From: CBDCVN01 sp965223585
Lineage (GTDB): Bacteria; Deinococcota; Deinococci; Deinococcales; Trueperaceae
Assembly (NCBI GenBank): GCA_965223585.1
Contig: CBDCWW010000009.1
Location: 310,001-374,000, forward strand
DNA length: 64,000 nt
Direction of reading: 5' to 3'
Shown here: piece by piece, positions 27,178 to 36,711 of the stretch
Layout of the letters: every line of letters starts with the position of its first letter
Numbering within the stretch: the first letter of the stretch is position 1
Notes under the pieces: model-generated
What the model saw: the letters and a program-made list of their open reading frames with translations, nothing else
What the model was told of the DNA's origin: nothing
The model's database searches: none
Program-made: the position numbers and the translations under genes

Positions 27178-28524
27178 CTATTCATCTGCGCCTAATTCTT
27201 CTAGGTAACCCTCAATACCTTTGCGGAAACCATCTAATTCCTTAAAACCTCGAGAAACCTTACCTCTTCCATTTATTAGTGTTATAAAGGTTGGTGTACT
27301 TGTCACAAGGCCTTGACCATCAAAAATATCTAACAGTACTTTTTGTAGACTGGCTCGAGCCCCAAAACAACTAGCAAATTCTGCTAAATTTAAATCTTCT
27401 ACCTGAACAGCTAGACGCAATATTGCATCATCAACTTCCTCTACCAACCATAATTCTTGAGATTCAAATAGTAAGTCATGCATTGCCCAGAACTCGTTTT
27501 GTTCTGCTGCGCATTCAGCAGCAGCAGCAGCAACGGGTGCTTGTGGATGTATACCAAGTGGAAAATGTTTAAAGACCCACATTACCTTGCCAGTCTCAAT
27601 AAACTCTTCATTAAGAGTTGGCTGAACTTCTAGGGCATGTTGAGCACAAAAAGGGCATTGGAAATCACTAAATTCTACTACTACTAGAGGAGCATCAGGA
27701 TCACCTAAAAAGACATCGTCAGCCATAGTAAAACCGGGCTTATCTGGATTAGGCTTCAACCCCTCTTTATTGGCCCAATAAGGTAATTCTGGGGGTGGGG
27801 GTTCTTCTGGTTTAGGGGGTAGTTCTCCTTTAGTAAGAGATTCTATAACAATTTGAAATTTTTCCAGTGGCTGTGCACCAATAATATTGTAGCTAAGATC
27901 ATCTTTAGCAGTTAAATGGAAACTAGGTGTACCATTAAACCCCATTCCCCTAGCTTCATTAAAGCCTTGTTCTACTATTTCTTGGTAAGTTGATTTTTTA
28001 ATGCATCTACGGTAAGGACCAAGCTTTGCTCCAATTTTTTTAACTAGTCCTGCTAAAAAACTACTTGGGTCTGGCATAACTGCCCACTCGGATTGGCGTT
28101 CAAAGAGTAAGTCATGCATTTGCCAGTAGTAAGCAATGTTCTGTTCAGAAACACACCATGCAGCTTCATGACCAAAGTGAGCTGTAGCATGTAAAGAAGG
28201 AATGGCAAAGTCTCTAAAAACAAGTTTTAGCTGACCCGTGGCAATGTATTGCTCGAGTAGCTCTGGATATGTGTCTCGAGTGTGGCGGCCACAAAACGGA
28301 CAAAGATAGTCACTATACTCCCACATTGTTACTGGTGCATTGGCTTCTCCTATGAAAGGGTAACCTTCTTCAGTAAAGCCTACTTGAACGCCATTTAATA
28401 CTTGTTTTTCTTCATTCGCTAAGGCGCTAGAGAGTAAAGCCAGTAAACATAGGCTTAGATTAAACATTTTTGCTAAGACATTTGTTCTTATTGAAGTAAT
28501 TTCTTTTTTGAAAAGAGTTTTCAT
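27178..28524 (-). CDS. Tandem DsbA-like thioredoxin-fold protein, exported
   Basis: 448 residues. A signal peptide (residues about 18-37, MFNLSLCLLALLSSALA) precedes two DSBA-type domains: the first with YSDYLCPFCGRH, the second with FSDFQCPFCAQH, joined by a Pro-rich linker (PPKPEEPPPPELPYW). Each has a cis-Pro region (GTPSFHL, STPTFITL). Both keep the CPFC redox pair. Known: such proteins introduce or rearrange disulphides outside the cytoplasm. Its stop lies 13 nt before the giant repeat gene, whose repeats each carry two Cys, so the giant protein is a likely client (inference). Confidence 0.85.
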   Translation of the reverse strand: MKTLFKKEITSIRTNVLAKMFNLSLCLLALLSSALANEEKQVLNGVQVGFTEEGYPFIGEANAPVTMWEYSDYLCPFCGRHTRDTYPELLEQYIATGQLKLVFRDFAIPSLHATAHFGHEAAWCVSEQNIAYYWQMHDLLFERQSEWAVMPDPSSFLAGLVKKIGAKLGPYRRCIKKSTYQEIVEQGFNEARGMGFNGTPSFHLTAKDDLSYNIIGAQPLEKFQIVIESLTKGELPPKPEEPPPPELPYWANKEGLKPNPDKPGFTMADDVFLGDPDAPLVVVEFSDFQCPFCAQHALEVQPTLNEEFIETGKVMWVFKHFPLGIHPQAPVAAAAAECAAEQNEFWAMHDLLFESQELWLVEEVDDAILRLAVQVEDLNLAEFASCFGARASLQKVLLDIFDGQGLVTSTPTFITLINGRGKVSRGFKELDGFRKGIEGYLEELGADE

Positions 28525-28741
28525 AACTATCCTAACTTAGTTACCTTAAAATTTGTGGTCTTGCTATAACAAACTGTGGTAGTCCATTCCGAACAAATAC
28601 AGGAAGATTCTCTTGACCAACATAACAAGTACTAGGTTGTTGTACTTTTATTGTCCAGATAGGCTCGAGGGAAAGCAAGCTTGTTAATATTTTTAGTTCG
28701 AGATATAGTTTATTCACAAATTCCAAATATTTAAAGTTCAA

Positions 28742-29255
28742 GAAAATAAGATAAACATAGCAGGACTCCCTAGTGAAATTAGTATAAATACTAATGATTT
28801 ACAGAATTATTACAACGATTGTTTAGACTTACTCAATACAAACACCTTACTCACAAGCAATCAATAGTTTTATTATCAACTGTATTGTTTCTGCTTGCAT
28901 AAGATCATCTAACTCCAAAAAATCCCTGAAATACCTGTATAATTATTGTCCTAGTCAGTTTTCACTAGGCTTAACTCTGCTTATCTTCATCTCAAGTCAG
29001 CAGTAATATAGCTTAATAGCAACTCTCGTAAAATAATAAAAAAAACAAATGCCGATTTGCCTTACAAAAACTGTTTTTAACATTCTTAACATAAATTAAA
29101 AAGACTATAGAATCGCCTTTCTGTAGTGTACCCACCGTAGTATATAAGTTTATAAAGTGCTTACCAAGTTTTAATTTTCACTTAAAACTTATGCTGCCTC
29201 AGGAAATACTGCTGTAACTTCTACTTCAAAACTGTAGCGTTAACAGGCTAAGTTT
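28742..29255. other. Gene-free, AT-rich stretch downstream of pdxS
   Basis: About 510 bases with no supportable ORF. It holds a perfect AT-rich palindrome AAGTTTTAA...TTAAAACTT (29166-29190) with no T-run after it on the pdxS strand, so it is not a clear terminator. The promoter of the DsbA-like operon should lie here or in 28541-28741 but I cannot place it. Confidence 0.4.
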
Positions 29256-30191
29256 TCACCAGCCTCTTGGGGCTAGTAGTTGCTCCTCTGGCAAGGTATC
29301 AATATTAATGCCTACCATTGCATCACCAAGTTTACGAGAAGTCTCAGCTAGAATCTTAGGATTATTATAGTGAGTGACAGACTTGACAATTGCTTCAGCA
29401 CGTCTAGCAGGGTTACCTGATTTAAATATGCCAGAACCTACAAAAATGCCATCTACTCCTAGTTGCATCATTAGTGCTGCATCTGCAGGAGTAGCTATAC
29501 CGCCAGCTGCAAAGTTTACTACTGGTAATTTGCCGTGTTCGTGTATGTAAAGGACTAATTCATAAGGTGCTTGTAGGTCTCGAGCTATAGTCATCAGTTC
29601 ATCACGTGGGGCTGCTTGCACTTTTTTTATGTCGCCTAAAATTTGCCTAGCATGTCTTACTGCTTCAACTACATTGCCAGTACCTGCTTCTCCTTTAGTG
29701 CGAATCATGGTAGCACCTTCACCAATACGTCTAAGTGCTTCCCCTAAATTACGGGCTCCACAAACAAAAGGTACTTTAAAGGAATTCTTATCTATGTGGA
29801 AGTTCTCGTCAGCAGGTGTTAGGACCTCAGATTCATCAATAAAATCAACACCAAGGGCTTCTAGAATTTGCGCCTCTACGAAGTGCCCAATTCGAGCTTT
29901 GGCCATAACAGGAATAGAAACAGCCTTAATAATACCCTCAATTAAGTCAGGGTCACTCATGCGTGCTACGCCACCTTGAGCACGGATATCAGCAGGCACA
30001 CGTTCTAATGCCATTACAGCAGCTGCGCCAGCATCTTCAGCTATTTTTGCTTGTTCAGGCGTGACTACGTCCATAATCACACCCCCTTTAAACATCTCGG
30101 CAAAACCAGTTTTCACACGTAAAGTGCCTATCATAGTGCCTTGATTTAATTCATTAGTATTATTATCAATATTGTTTACATTTTCAGACAT
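29256..30191 (-). CDS. pdxS: Pyridoxal 5'-phosphate synthase subunit PdxS
   Basis: 311 residues. Seen: FAEMFKGGVIMDVVTPEQAK, AAAVMALERVPADIRAQGGV, AKARIGHFVEAQILE, DESEVLTPAD, FVCGARNLGEALRRI (catalytic Lys region), GEAGTGNVVEAVRH, and GVDGIFVGSGIFKS near the end. It makes PLP from ribose 5-phosphate, glyceraldehyde 3-phosphate and ammonia supplied by PdxT. pdxT is not adjacent, unlike in many genomes. A 15-residue Asn-rich N-terminal extension (ENVNNIDNNTNELNQG) is unusual. Confidence 0.95.
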   Translation of the reverse strand: MSENVNNIDNNTNELNQGTMIGTLRVKTGFAEMFKGGVIMDVVTPEQAKIAEDAGAAAVMALERVPADIRAQGGVARMSDPDLIEGIIKAVSIPVMAKARIGHFVEAQILEALGVDFIDESEVLTPADENFHIDKNSFKVPFVCGARNLGEALRRIGEGATMIRTKGEAGTGNVVEAVRHARQILGDIKKVQAAPRDELMTIARDLQAPYELVLYIHEHGKLPVVNFAAGGIATPADAALMMQLGVDGIFVGSGIFKSGNPARRAEAIVKSVTHYNNPKILAETSRKLGDAMVGINIDTLPEEQLLAPRGW

Positions 30192-30235
30192 ATTAAAACT
30201 TTACCATTTCAGCCATATTTTTCCACCTGAGCAAT

Positions 30236-31012
30236 CTAATAACGTTTTGGTATAAAGGTCTGATCAGCCATTGGAGGACGTACGTAGCCCTTTTTATCTT
30301 GTAGTGCCGGTAACTCAATATTCTTTGGTATAAGATCTTCATAAGGAATCGTACTTAGTAAGTGTGCTATACAGTTAAGACGAGCACGCTTTTTATCATC
30401 CCCATCTACTACCCACCAAGGTACCTGCTTAATGTCAGTGTGGGCAAACATTTCATCTTTGGCTTTGGAGTACTCTTGCCAACGCACTCGAGACTCGAGA
30501 TCCATAGGGCTCAGTTTCCAATGTTTGGTAGGGTTTTTTATACGTGCTTTAAAACGCCTTTCCTGTTCATCATCACTGACAGAGAACCAGTATTTAATGA
30601 GTATTATGCCGCTTCTAACCAACATACGCTCAAATTCGGGACAAGAACGCAAAAATTCACGATACTCCTCTTCGCTGCAGAAATTCATAACACGTTCAAC
30701 ACCAGCGCGATTGTACCAACTGCGGTCAAAAAGCATCATCTCGCCTGCAGCAGGTAAATGAGCTACGTAGCGCTGAAAATACCATTGAGTTCTCTCACGT
30801 TCAGTAGGTTTTCCTAAGGCAACGACGTGGCATACACGTGGGTTAAGGGGTTGAGTTATACGCTTGATGACTCCACCTTTACCAGCAGCATCTCTACCTT
30901 CAAAAATAATAACGACTTTAAGACCTTTTTTAACAATCCATTCTTGAAGTTTGACCAGTTCAATTTGGAGTTTAGCCAGTTCTTTTTCATACTTGAAGGG
31001 TTTTTGCTTCAT
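30236..31012 (-). CDS. ppk2: Polyphosphate kinase 2
   Basis: 258 residues. Seen: Walker A-like FEGRDAAGKGGVIKRI, LNPRVCHVVALGKPTERERT, WYFQRYVAHLPAAGEMMLFD, SWYNRAGVERVMNF, and DPM-like SPMDLESRVRW-EYSKAKDEM. Known: class I PPK2 transfers phosphate between polyphosphate and nucleoside diphosphates. It starts 2 nt after the M50 protease stop, so they are co-transcribed. Its product could tie nucleotide charging to stress, but nothing here shows regulation. Confidence 0.92.
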   Translation of the reverse strand: MKQKPFKYEKELAKLQIELVKLQEWIVKKGLKVVIIFEGRDAAGKGGVIKRITQPLNPRVCHVVALGKPTERERTQWYFQRYVAHLPAAGEMMLFDRSWYNRAGVERVMNFCSEEEYREFLRSCPEFERMLVRSGIILIKYWFSVSDDEQERRFKARIKNPTKHWKLSPMDLESRVRWQEYSKAKDEMFAHTDIKQVPWWVVDGDDKKRARLNCIAHLLSTIPYEDLIPKNIELPALQDKKGYVRPPMADQTFIPKRY

Positions 31013-31014
31013 TG

Positions 31015-32127
31015 TTATCCCGAAACAACCTGTTCAATACCAGAAATCTGAATTACACGCAGAAGGTCTGTTTTTGTTACAACACCAAGCATTTGCTCTT
31101 GGTTATCTACCACAACAAGCATGTCAACGCCCGGTTGACTGAGGCGTTTTAATGCCTCGAGCGCACCAGCATTAACAGGAATAGTACTAGGGGGCAGCAT
31201 GACTTCAGTGATTTTGCCTTCATCATCAAGGTTTCGGACTTGTCGCAAGGTTATTATGCCTAGCAGTTGCTCTTCGTTTATTACAGGATAGGCTAAGTGT
31301 TTTTTGGCTAGCATGAACTCGAGTAGTTCCTCTACAGACATATTTGGAGAAACAGAGCTTATTTCTGAGGTCATTAGTTTACTAACTGAAAGGTTCTCTA
31401 AAGTCTCTGATAAGAAAGCATAGGTAGCCTCACTCTGAACTGCTATGAAGATAAAAAAGGCTATAGCTACTAGCAGTAGATTGAATGACAGAAGACCAGA
31501 AATACCTAGAATAATCGCAATCAAACGGCTGATGTTGGCACTAATTCGTGTTGCTTGAAGGTAAGGTAAGCGTAGTGCTAAAAGTGAGCGCAAGACCCGT
31601 CCGCCATCAAGAGGTAAAGCAGGCAGAAGATTAAATACAGCTAAGACAACATTTGTAATTGCTAAGTAACTGAGTACAAAGAGTGATGCATCGCTCCAAG
31701 CTAATCCTTGCCTAAGTAACTCAAACAGACCTGCCAAGAGCAGGCTAGTAATGGGTCCAACTATAGCTATAATCGCTTCTGCTCCACGTTTGCGAGGTAT
31801 ATCTTCAAGTTGTGCCACTCCTCCTAGAAACCACAAGGTGATGTCTTTAGTTTTGACATTGAAGGCTTTTGCAGTAACAGCGTGGCCCAATTCGTGAATC
31901 ACCACGCTAACAAAAAGCCCTACTGCAGCTATAAGGCCTAGAAGGTAAGGGGTAAAGCCCTTTTGAAAGTTTGCTGGATCAATATCCAAACCAAATAGGG
32001 CAATATAAGCAGGGATTTGTGAGCCTATAAGCCAAGCAAAAAGTGGCAGGACAAGCAGAAATGATATGTCAAGCTTTAAGGGGATGCCTAAGAGTTTGAA
32101 GGGTAAATTTATAGCATTTCGAAACAT
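31015..32127 (-). CDS. Site-2-type M50 metalloprotease with two CBS domains
   Basis: 370 residues. Multi-pass membrane protein: VVIHELGHAVTA (zinc-binding HExxH) in an early TM helix and NLLPALPLDGGRVLRSLLAL (third zinc ligand Asp) in a later one. Residues about 235-370 form two CBS domains (LMTSEISSVSPNMSVEELLE and VMLPPSTIPVNAGALEALKR), ending in TKTDLLRVIQ. Known: this architecture is an intramembrane protease thought to sense adenine nucleotides through CBS. Pairing with ppk2 in one operon fits an energy-sensing theme (inference). Substrate unknown. Confidence 0.9.
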   Translation of the reverse strand: MFRNAINLPFKLLGIPLKLDISFLLVLPLFAWLIGSQIPAYIALFGLDIDPANFQKGFTPYLLGLIAAVGLFVSVVIHELGHAVTAKAFNVKTKDITLWFLGGVAQLEDIPRKRGAEAIIAIVGPITSLLLAGLFELLRQGLAWSDASLFVLSYLAITNVVLAVFNLLPALPLDGGRVLRSLLALRLPYLQATRISANISRLIAIILGISGLLSFNLLLVAIAFFIFIAVQSEATYAFLSETLENLSVSKLMTSEISSVSPNMSVEELLEFMLAKKHLAYPVINEEQLLGIITLRQVRNLDDEGKITEVMLPPSTIPVNAGALEALKRLSQPGVDMLVVVDNQEQMLGVVTKTDLLRVIQISGIEQVVSG

Positions 32128-32236
32128 GCCTTAGTGTACTATTATCTGAACTGTGATTCATCTGATTTAAGGATTTCTCTGATTTTCGATTTTTCTTTGA
32201 AGTTTCAAAATTGCTGTCTAACATTGAAAGATAAGA

Positions 32237-32380
32237 TGTCATGCTGAGTGTAGCGAAGCATCTCACGACGTGATGAAGTGTTTTGGATGTTTTTCGGCGT
32301 GGTGGAGATTCTTCGCTTTGCGTTGCGGAGTGAAGTTGGCCCTTGTTTGCCCTTGTAAAGGTAAGAGGCTCAGAATGACA
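32237..32380 (+). repeat. TGTCATGCTGAG dispersed repeat, copy A
   Basis: Begins TGTCATGCTGAG and ends CTCAGAATGACA, giving inverted ends. The internal parts AGCATCTCACG and GGAGATTCTTCG are conserved with copies B, C and a diverged D (43032-43112). Non-coding. Confidence 0.8.
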
Positions 32381-32419
32381 TGTGTCAGTTAAGGTTTAGG
32401 ATGCCGTTTGCGTGTACGA

Positions 32420-32562
32420 TGTCATGCTGAGTGAAATTGAATTTCGCGAAGCATCTCACGGCGTAATGAAGTGTTTTGGGTATTTTTCGGGGTGGTGGAG
32501 ATTCTTCGTTGTGCTGAAGTCGGTCCTTGTTTGCCCTCGTAAAGGTAAGAGCTCAGAATGAT
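32420..32562 (+). repeat. TGTCATGCTGAG dispersed repeat, copy B
   Basis: Same orientation as copies A and C, over 80% identical by eye. It ends 24 bp before the stop of the GIY-YIG gene, which is on the opposite strand. Confidence 0.8.
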
Positions 32563-32586
32563 ATAGTTTAGGGTTTCAGTATAGCA

Positions 32587-32880
32587 TTAATTCTGATCGT
32601 ACCAATCAGTACTTAGATCTTGCCATGTTGGATTTTTTGCCTCTATGAGTTCTACCTTCTTTTTGCGCAACCAGCCTTTTAGTTGTTTCTCACGGGTTAT
32701 GGCTGATTTTACATCTGTTGTTTCTTCAAAATACACTAAGCGCTTTGTTCTATACTTTGTTGTGAATGCTGACCCTTTGCCTTCTTTGTGTTGCCATACA
32801 CGTTTTTCTAAGCTGTTGGTCGCTCCTATGTAAAGAACTTTTGTTTTGTTGCTCATGATGTAAACATAGTAGTGATTCAT
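32587..32880 (-). CDS. GIY-YIG endonuclease-domain protein
   Basis: 97 residues. Seen: YYVYIMSNKTKVLYIGATNS (the GIY-YIG pair appears as VYI and YIG), LEKRVWQHKEG (catalytic Arg), F----R-K-LVYFE, AI-REKQLKGWLRKKK (catalytic Glu in REK). Known: the small stand-alone UvrC-N/YhbQ-like family; role usually unknown. It lies between two direct copies of the TGTCATGCTGAG repeat, which raises the possibility that gene and repeat move together. Confidence 0.85.
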   Translation of the reverse strand: MNHYYVYIMSNKTKVLYIGATNSLEKRVWQHKEGKGSAFTTKYRTKRLVYFEETTDVKSAITREKQLKGWLRKKKVELIEAKNPTWQDLSTDWYDQN

Positions 32881-32932
32881 TTCAAGGAGTTATGTTACCT
32901 GACAACGTGATGAGGTGTTGAGTTATCGCATA

Positions 32933-33086
32933 TGTCATGCTGGGCGGAATTTAATGTAGCGAAGCATCTCACGGCGTGATGAAGTGTTTTGGGTGTTTTT
33001 CGGCGTGGTGGAGATTCTTCGCTGTGCGTTGCGAAGTGGAGTTGGCCCTTGTTTGCCCTTGCAAGAGTAAAAGGCTCAGAATGACA
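32933..33086 (+). repeat. TGTCATGCTGAG dispersed repeat, copy C
   Basis: Direct repeat of copies A and B, ending 16 bp from the stop codon of the STAND-WD40 gene (33103), which is on the opposite strand. Confidence 0.8.
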
Positions 33087-33199
33087 TGGTTGGGTAGTTG
33101 GGTTAGGGACCTTTTGGGTACTGTGGGCAGGTTTTTTTGTAGGGCCTGTTGCCTAAATAACTTTGCCATTCTTTTTGAGTAAAGTTACGCCCAGCAATA

Positions 33200-35070
33200 C
33201 GGCAAAGCCTTTCTACCCAAGACTCTTCATCTAAATCCCAAATAAGTATAGTGTTGCCCCAACGATTGCCTAGGTTATATTTACCGCTAGAGACCACTTG
33301 AGAACTGTCAGGAGAGAAGGCTACACTCAAAACAGCAGCACTATGGCCTCGCCAAGCGTCTCCTATAGCCTCGCCAGTTTTAGCATCCCACAAGCGCACA
33401 GTGCTGTCGTTACTACCAGAAACGACCTGAGAACCATCAGGAGAAAAGGCTATGCTTCTAACAGCAGCACTATGTCCTTGCCAAGGTTCACCTATAGCCT
33501 TGCCAGTGTTAGCATCCCACAAACGCACAGTGTAGTCAGTACTACCAGAAACAACCTGAGAACCGTCAGGAGAGAAGGCAACACTCAAGACAGCATCACT
33601 ATCACTACTATTCCCTTGCCAAGCATCTCCTATAGCCTTGCCAGTGCTAGCATCCCACAAACGCAGGGTGTTGTCCCTACTACCGGAAATCACCTGAGAA
33701 CCGTCAGGAGAGAAGGCTACGCTCAAGACTCCATTACCATGTCCTTGCCAAGCGTCTCCTATAGCCTCACCAGTGTTAGCATTCCACAAACGCAGGGTGT
33801 TGTCCCTGCTACCAGAAACGACCTGAGAACCATCAGGAGAGAAAGCTACGCTCAAGACTTTATTACCATGTCCTTGCCAAGCGTCTCCTATAGCCTCGCC
33901 AGTGTTAACATCCCACAAACGCAGGGTGTTGTCCCCGCTACCAAAAACGACCTGAGAACCGTCAGGAGAGAAGGCTACGCTCAAGACTCCATTACCATGT
34001 CCTTGCCAAGCGTCTCCTATAGCCTTGCCAGTTCTAGCATCCCACAAACGCACAGTGTAGTCAGTACTACCAGAAATAACCTGAGAACCGTCAAGAGAAA
34101 AGGCTACACTCAAAACAGCAGCATCATGGCCTTGCCAAGGTTCACCGATGGTCTCGCCAGTTTTAGCATCCCACAAACGCACAGTGTTGTCCCTGCTACC
34201 GGAAACAACCTGAGAACCGTCAGGAGAGAAAGCTACGCTCCTAACAGCAGCACTATGTCCTTGCCAAGGTTCACCGATGGTCTTGCCAGTTTTAGCATCC
34301 CACAAACGCACAGTGCTGTCCCTACTACCGGAAATTACCTGAGAACTATCAGGAGAAAAGGCTATGCTTCTAACAGCAGCACTATGGCCTTGCCAAGGTT
34401 CACCTATGGCCTCACCAGTTTTAACATTCCACAAACGCACAGTGTTGTCAGTACTGCCAGAAACAACCTGAGAACCGTCAGGAGAGAAAGCCACACTCAA
34501 AACATCATCACTATCACTACTACTTCCTTGCCAAGCATCTCCTATAGCCTTGCCAGTGCTAGCATCCCACAGGCGCACGGTGTTGTCCTTACTACCAGAA
34601 ACAACCTGAGAGCCGTCAGGAGAGAAGACTGCGCTCATAACGGCAGCACTATGTCCTTGCCAAGGTTCACCGATAGTCTCGCCAGTTTTAGCATCCCACA
34701 AACGCACGGTGCTGTCCAAACTACCAGAAACGACCTGAGCACCATCAGGAGAGAAAGCTACGCTCCTAACATCCTTACTATGGCCCTGCCAAACATCTCC
34801 TATAGCCTCGCCAGTTTTAGCATCCCACAAACACAGGGTGTTGTCCCTACTGCCAGAAACGACCTGAGCACCGTCAGGAGAGAAGGCTACGCTCAAGATT
34901 TCATCACCATGTCCTTGCCAAGCCTCTCCTATAGCCTTGCCAGTTTTAACATCCCACAAACGCAGGGTGTTGTCCCTACTACTAGAAACAACCTGAGAAC
35001 CGTCAGGAGAGAAGGCTACACTCCAAACCTCATCACTATGTCCTTGCCAAGTGGATCTAATATAGTCAAG
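33200..35070 (-). repeat. Fourteen WD40 repeats, mostly 129 bp each
   Basis: Units of 43 codons with the consensus WQGHS--V-SVAFSPDGSQVV and SGSRDNT(V/L)RLWDAKTG. Units 5 and 12 carry SSSDSD/NSSDSD insertions seven units apart, suggesting two seven-bladed propellers that arose by block duplication. The last unit is irregular (SSGKYNLGNRWGNTILIWDL). High identity keeps a 593-codon antisense frame open; that is a by-product. Boundaries are approximate. Confidence 0.85.
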
Positions 35071-35487
35071 GCTCTGTAGGGTGCGCAAAACACTGCTAGA
35101 GTTTCCCTCATACTGTTGCAGCATGTTGTTAGCTTGCATGGCTAATAGTGCAGCAGTGTCAGCACCATCAGCAAGACTAGGATTCTGTGCCACTAGCAGT
35201 GCTTGTGTTGCCAACTGACGAGCTAGTGCTATTTTAGCTTGCTCTTTTGTCTCAAACCAAGAGAACGTGGCCAAACATGCCAAAATAAGAGCAATAACAG
35301 CAAAAGCACTTACACCAAATATAATTCTCCGTTGTTGCCGCCTTTCTTTGTAAATTTCTTCTTTTGCGTGGGCAGTACCAGCTCGAATAAAATCTTGCTC
35401 AGTCTCCTCAAGTTGCTCTTGGTGGCTTTGTAGGTACTCTTCTGCTTGTAGAAGCTGCCTACCCCTCAAAAGCAAACTATTGTCTAA

Positions 35488-36711
35488 TAACAATTCCAAT
35501 AAAGAACCTCTTTTACTCTAAAAAATTGGCCACCAGTGAAATAGCGTTTGCTGGCTAATTAAATCGGGTTTTTGCATTAAATCTTCACAACTCTTTTTTA
35601 GAGCCGCTTCTAAATCATCAATTGTTTCAAAATATTTATTTACTAAAGGATCATCCGTAAGTTCCCACAACCTTTCTGCTGGTTGCAACTCTGGTGAGTA
35701 GCTTGGTAGAAATTCTAATTCTATCCCTGCTGGTAATTCCTTTTTGCTGTGCCATCCCGCTTGATCTAGTACCACTATTATTCCTTTATTCTTTGATGCT
35801 CTTACATCTGCCGCAAACTCTTTTATCACTATGTCATATATATCTACTCCTACTCTTGGCATTATGTACCAATGTGTTTTCCCTGTCTGAGGAAATACAA
35901 ATGCATATAGATATAACCACTCATAACGATGATGCACTGTTGCTATAGGAGTTATCCCTTTTTTTGTCCATTTACGTTTTATGATTGGTTTTAATCCTAG
36001 GCGGTGTTCATCAAATGCCCACAGTTCAACCTTTGGGTAATTTTGCCTCACCTGAATTAATCGTTCAGGTAAACGATTTTTTTGAACTCTTCTTGCTCTG
36101 CAAGGTTTGCCAGTTTATGCCTAGGGCGAGGATGCTTTAGGCCAAAATTTAATTTGTGTAAGTAATTATAGCAACTACTTAAGCTGATTTCTTTGTCTAG
36201 ATTTTCTTTTATCCATGCCACCACTTTCCGCCCATTCCATCTCCCTCCATCAATGGGATCACTTTCCAAAGCTTTATCAAGCAATAACTGTTCTTGTTTG
36301 CTTAACATTGTTGGAGCCCCGCAACTACCCCCATACTGACTTTTAAGCCCTTGTAATCCTTTTTTGTTATATCTGGCAATAATGTCCCGCACACTCCAAT
36401 CTGAGTATGCCGTTAGTATCTTTACTTCGTGATGTTTTTTCCCTTCCGCAAGTAGCCAGATAACCTGTGTGCGTCTACTCTCAACAGCATCACGACATTT
36501 TTGATAGTGAGTTTTCAGTTCTTTAACAGTATGTTGCAACTTTAGTGTTTTATAAGGCCTACCCATATCAACTAAAAGTATATGAGTTTTTACCTTTTCC
36601 TAAGAAGCTAATCTCCCTAAGTTGATTTCTGTTTTTTACCTTCAAATCTCATGAATTATGTATGTGATGGAAATAGATGGTTTTTTCAGAGGTACTTTAT
36701 TGGAATTGTTA
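35488..36711 (-). mobile_element. IS630-type insertion sequence IS-A, copy 2
   Basis: 1,224 bp, same ends and apparently the same sequence as copy 1. Flanked by TAA (35485-35487 and 36712-36714). Inserted in the STAND gene between the NTPase region and the TM/WD40 region. Same orientation as copy 1, so the two are 34-kb-spaced direct repeats. Confidence 0.93.
35518..36566 (-). CDS. IS-A transposase, copy 2
   Basis: Same two-ORF structure as at 1535-2583, with the seven-A slip site at 36077-36083 and identical predicted proteins (HTH part then DDE_3 part). Being intact in both copies, the element is probably still able to move. Confidence 0.9.

Noticed and set aside
28541..28741. 66-codon minus-strand ORF just upstream of the DsbA-like gene
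   Set aside because: No SD site, no signal or domain; the reading could be an old gene fragment but I cannot support it as a gene.
33298..35079. 593-codon plus-strand ORF opposite the WD40 repeats
   Set aside because: It is the antisense of 43-codon repeats; the periodic unit keeps any open frame open. No start signal, no known domain.
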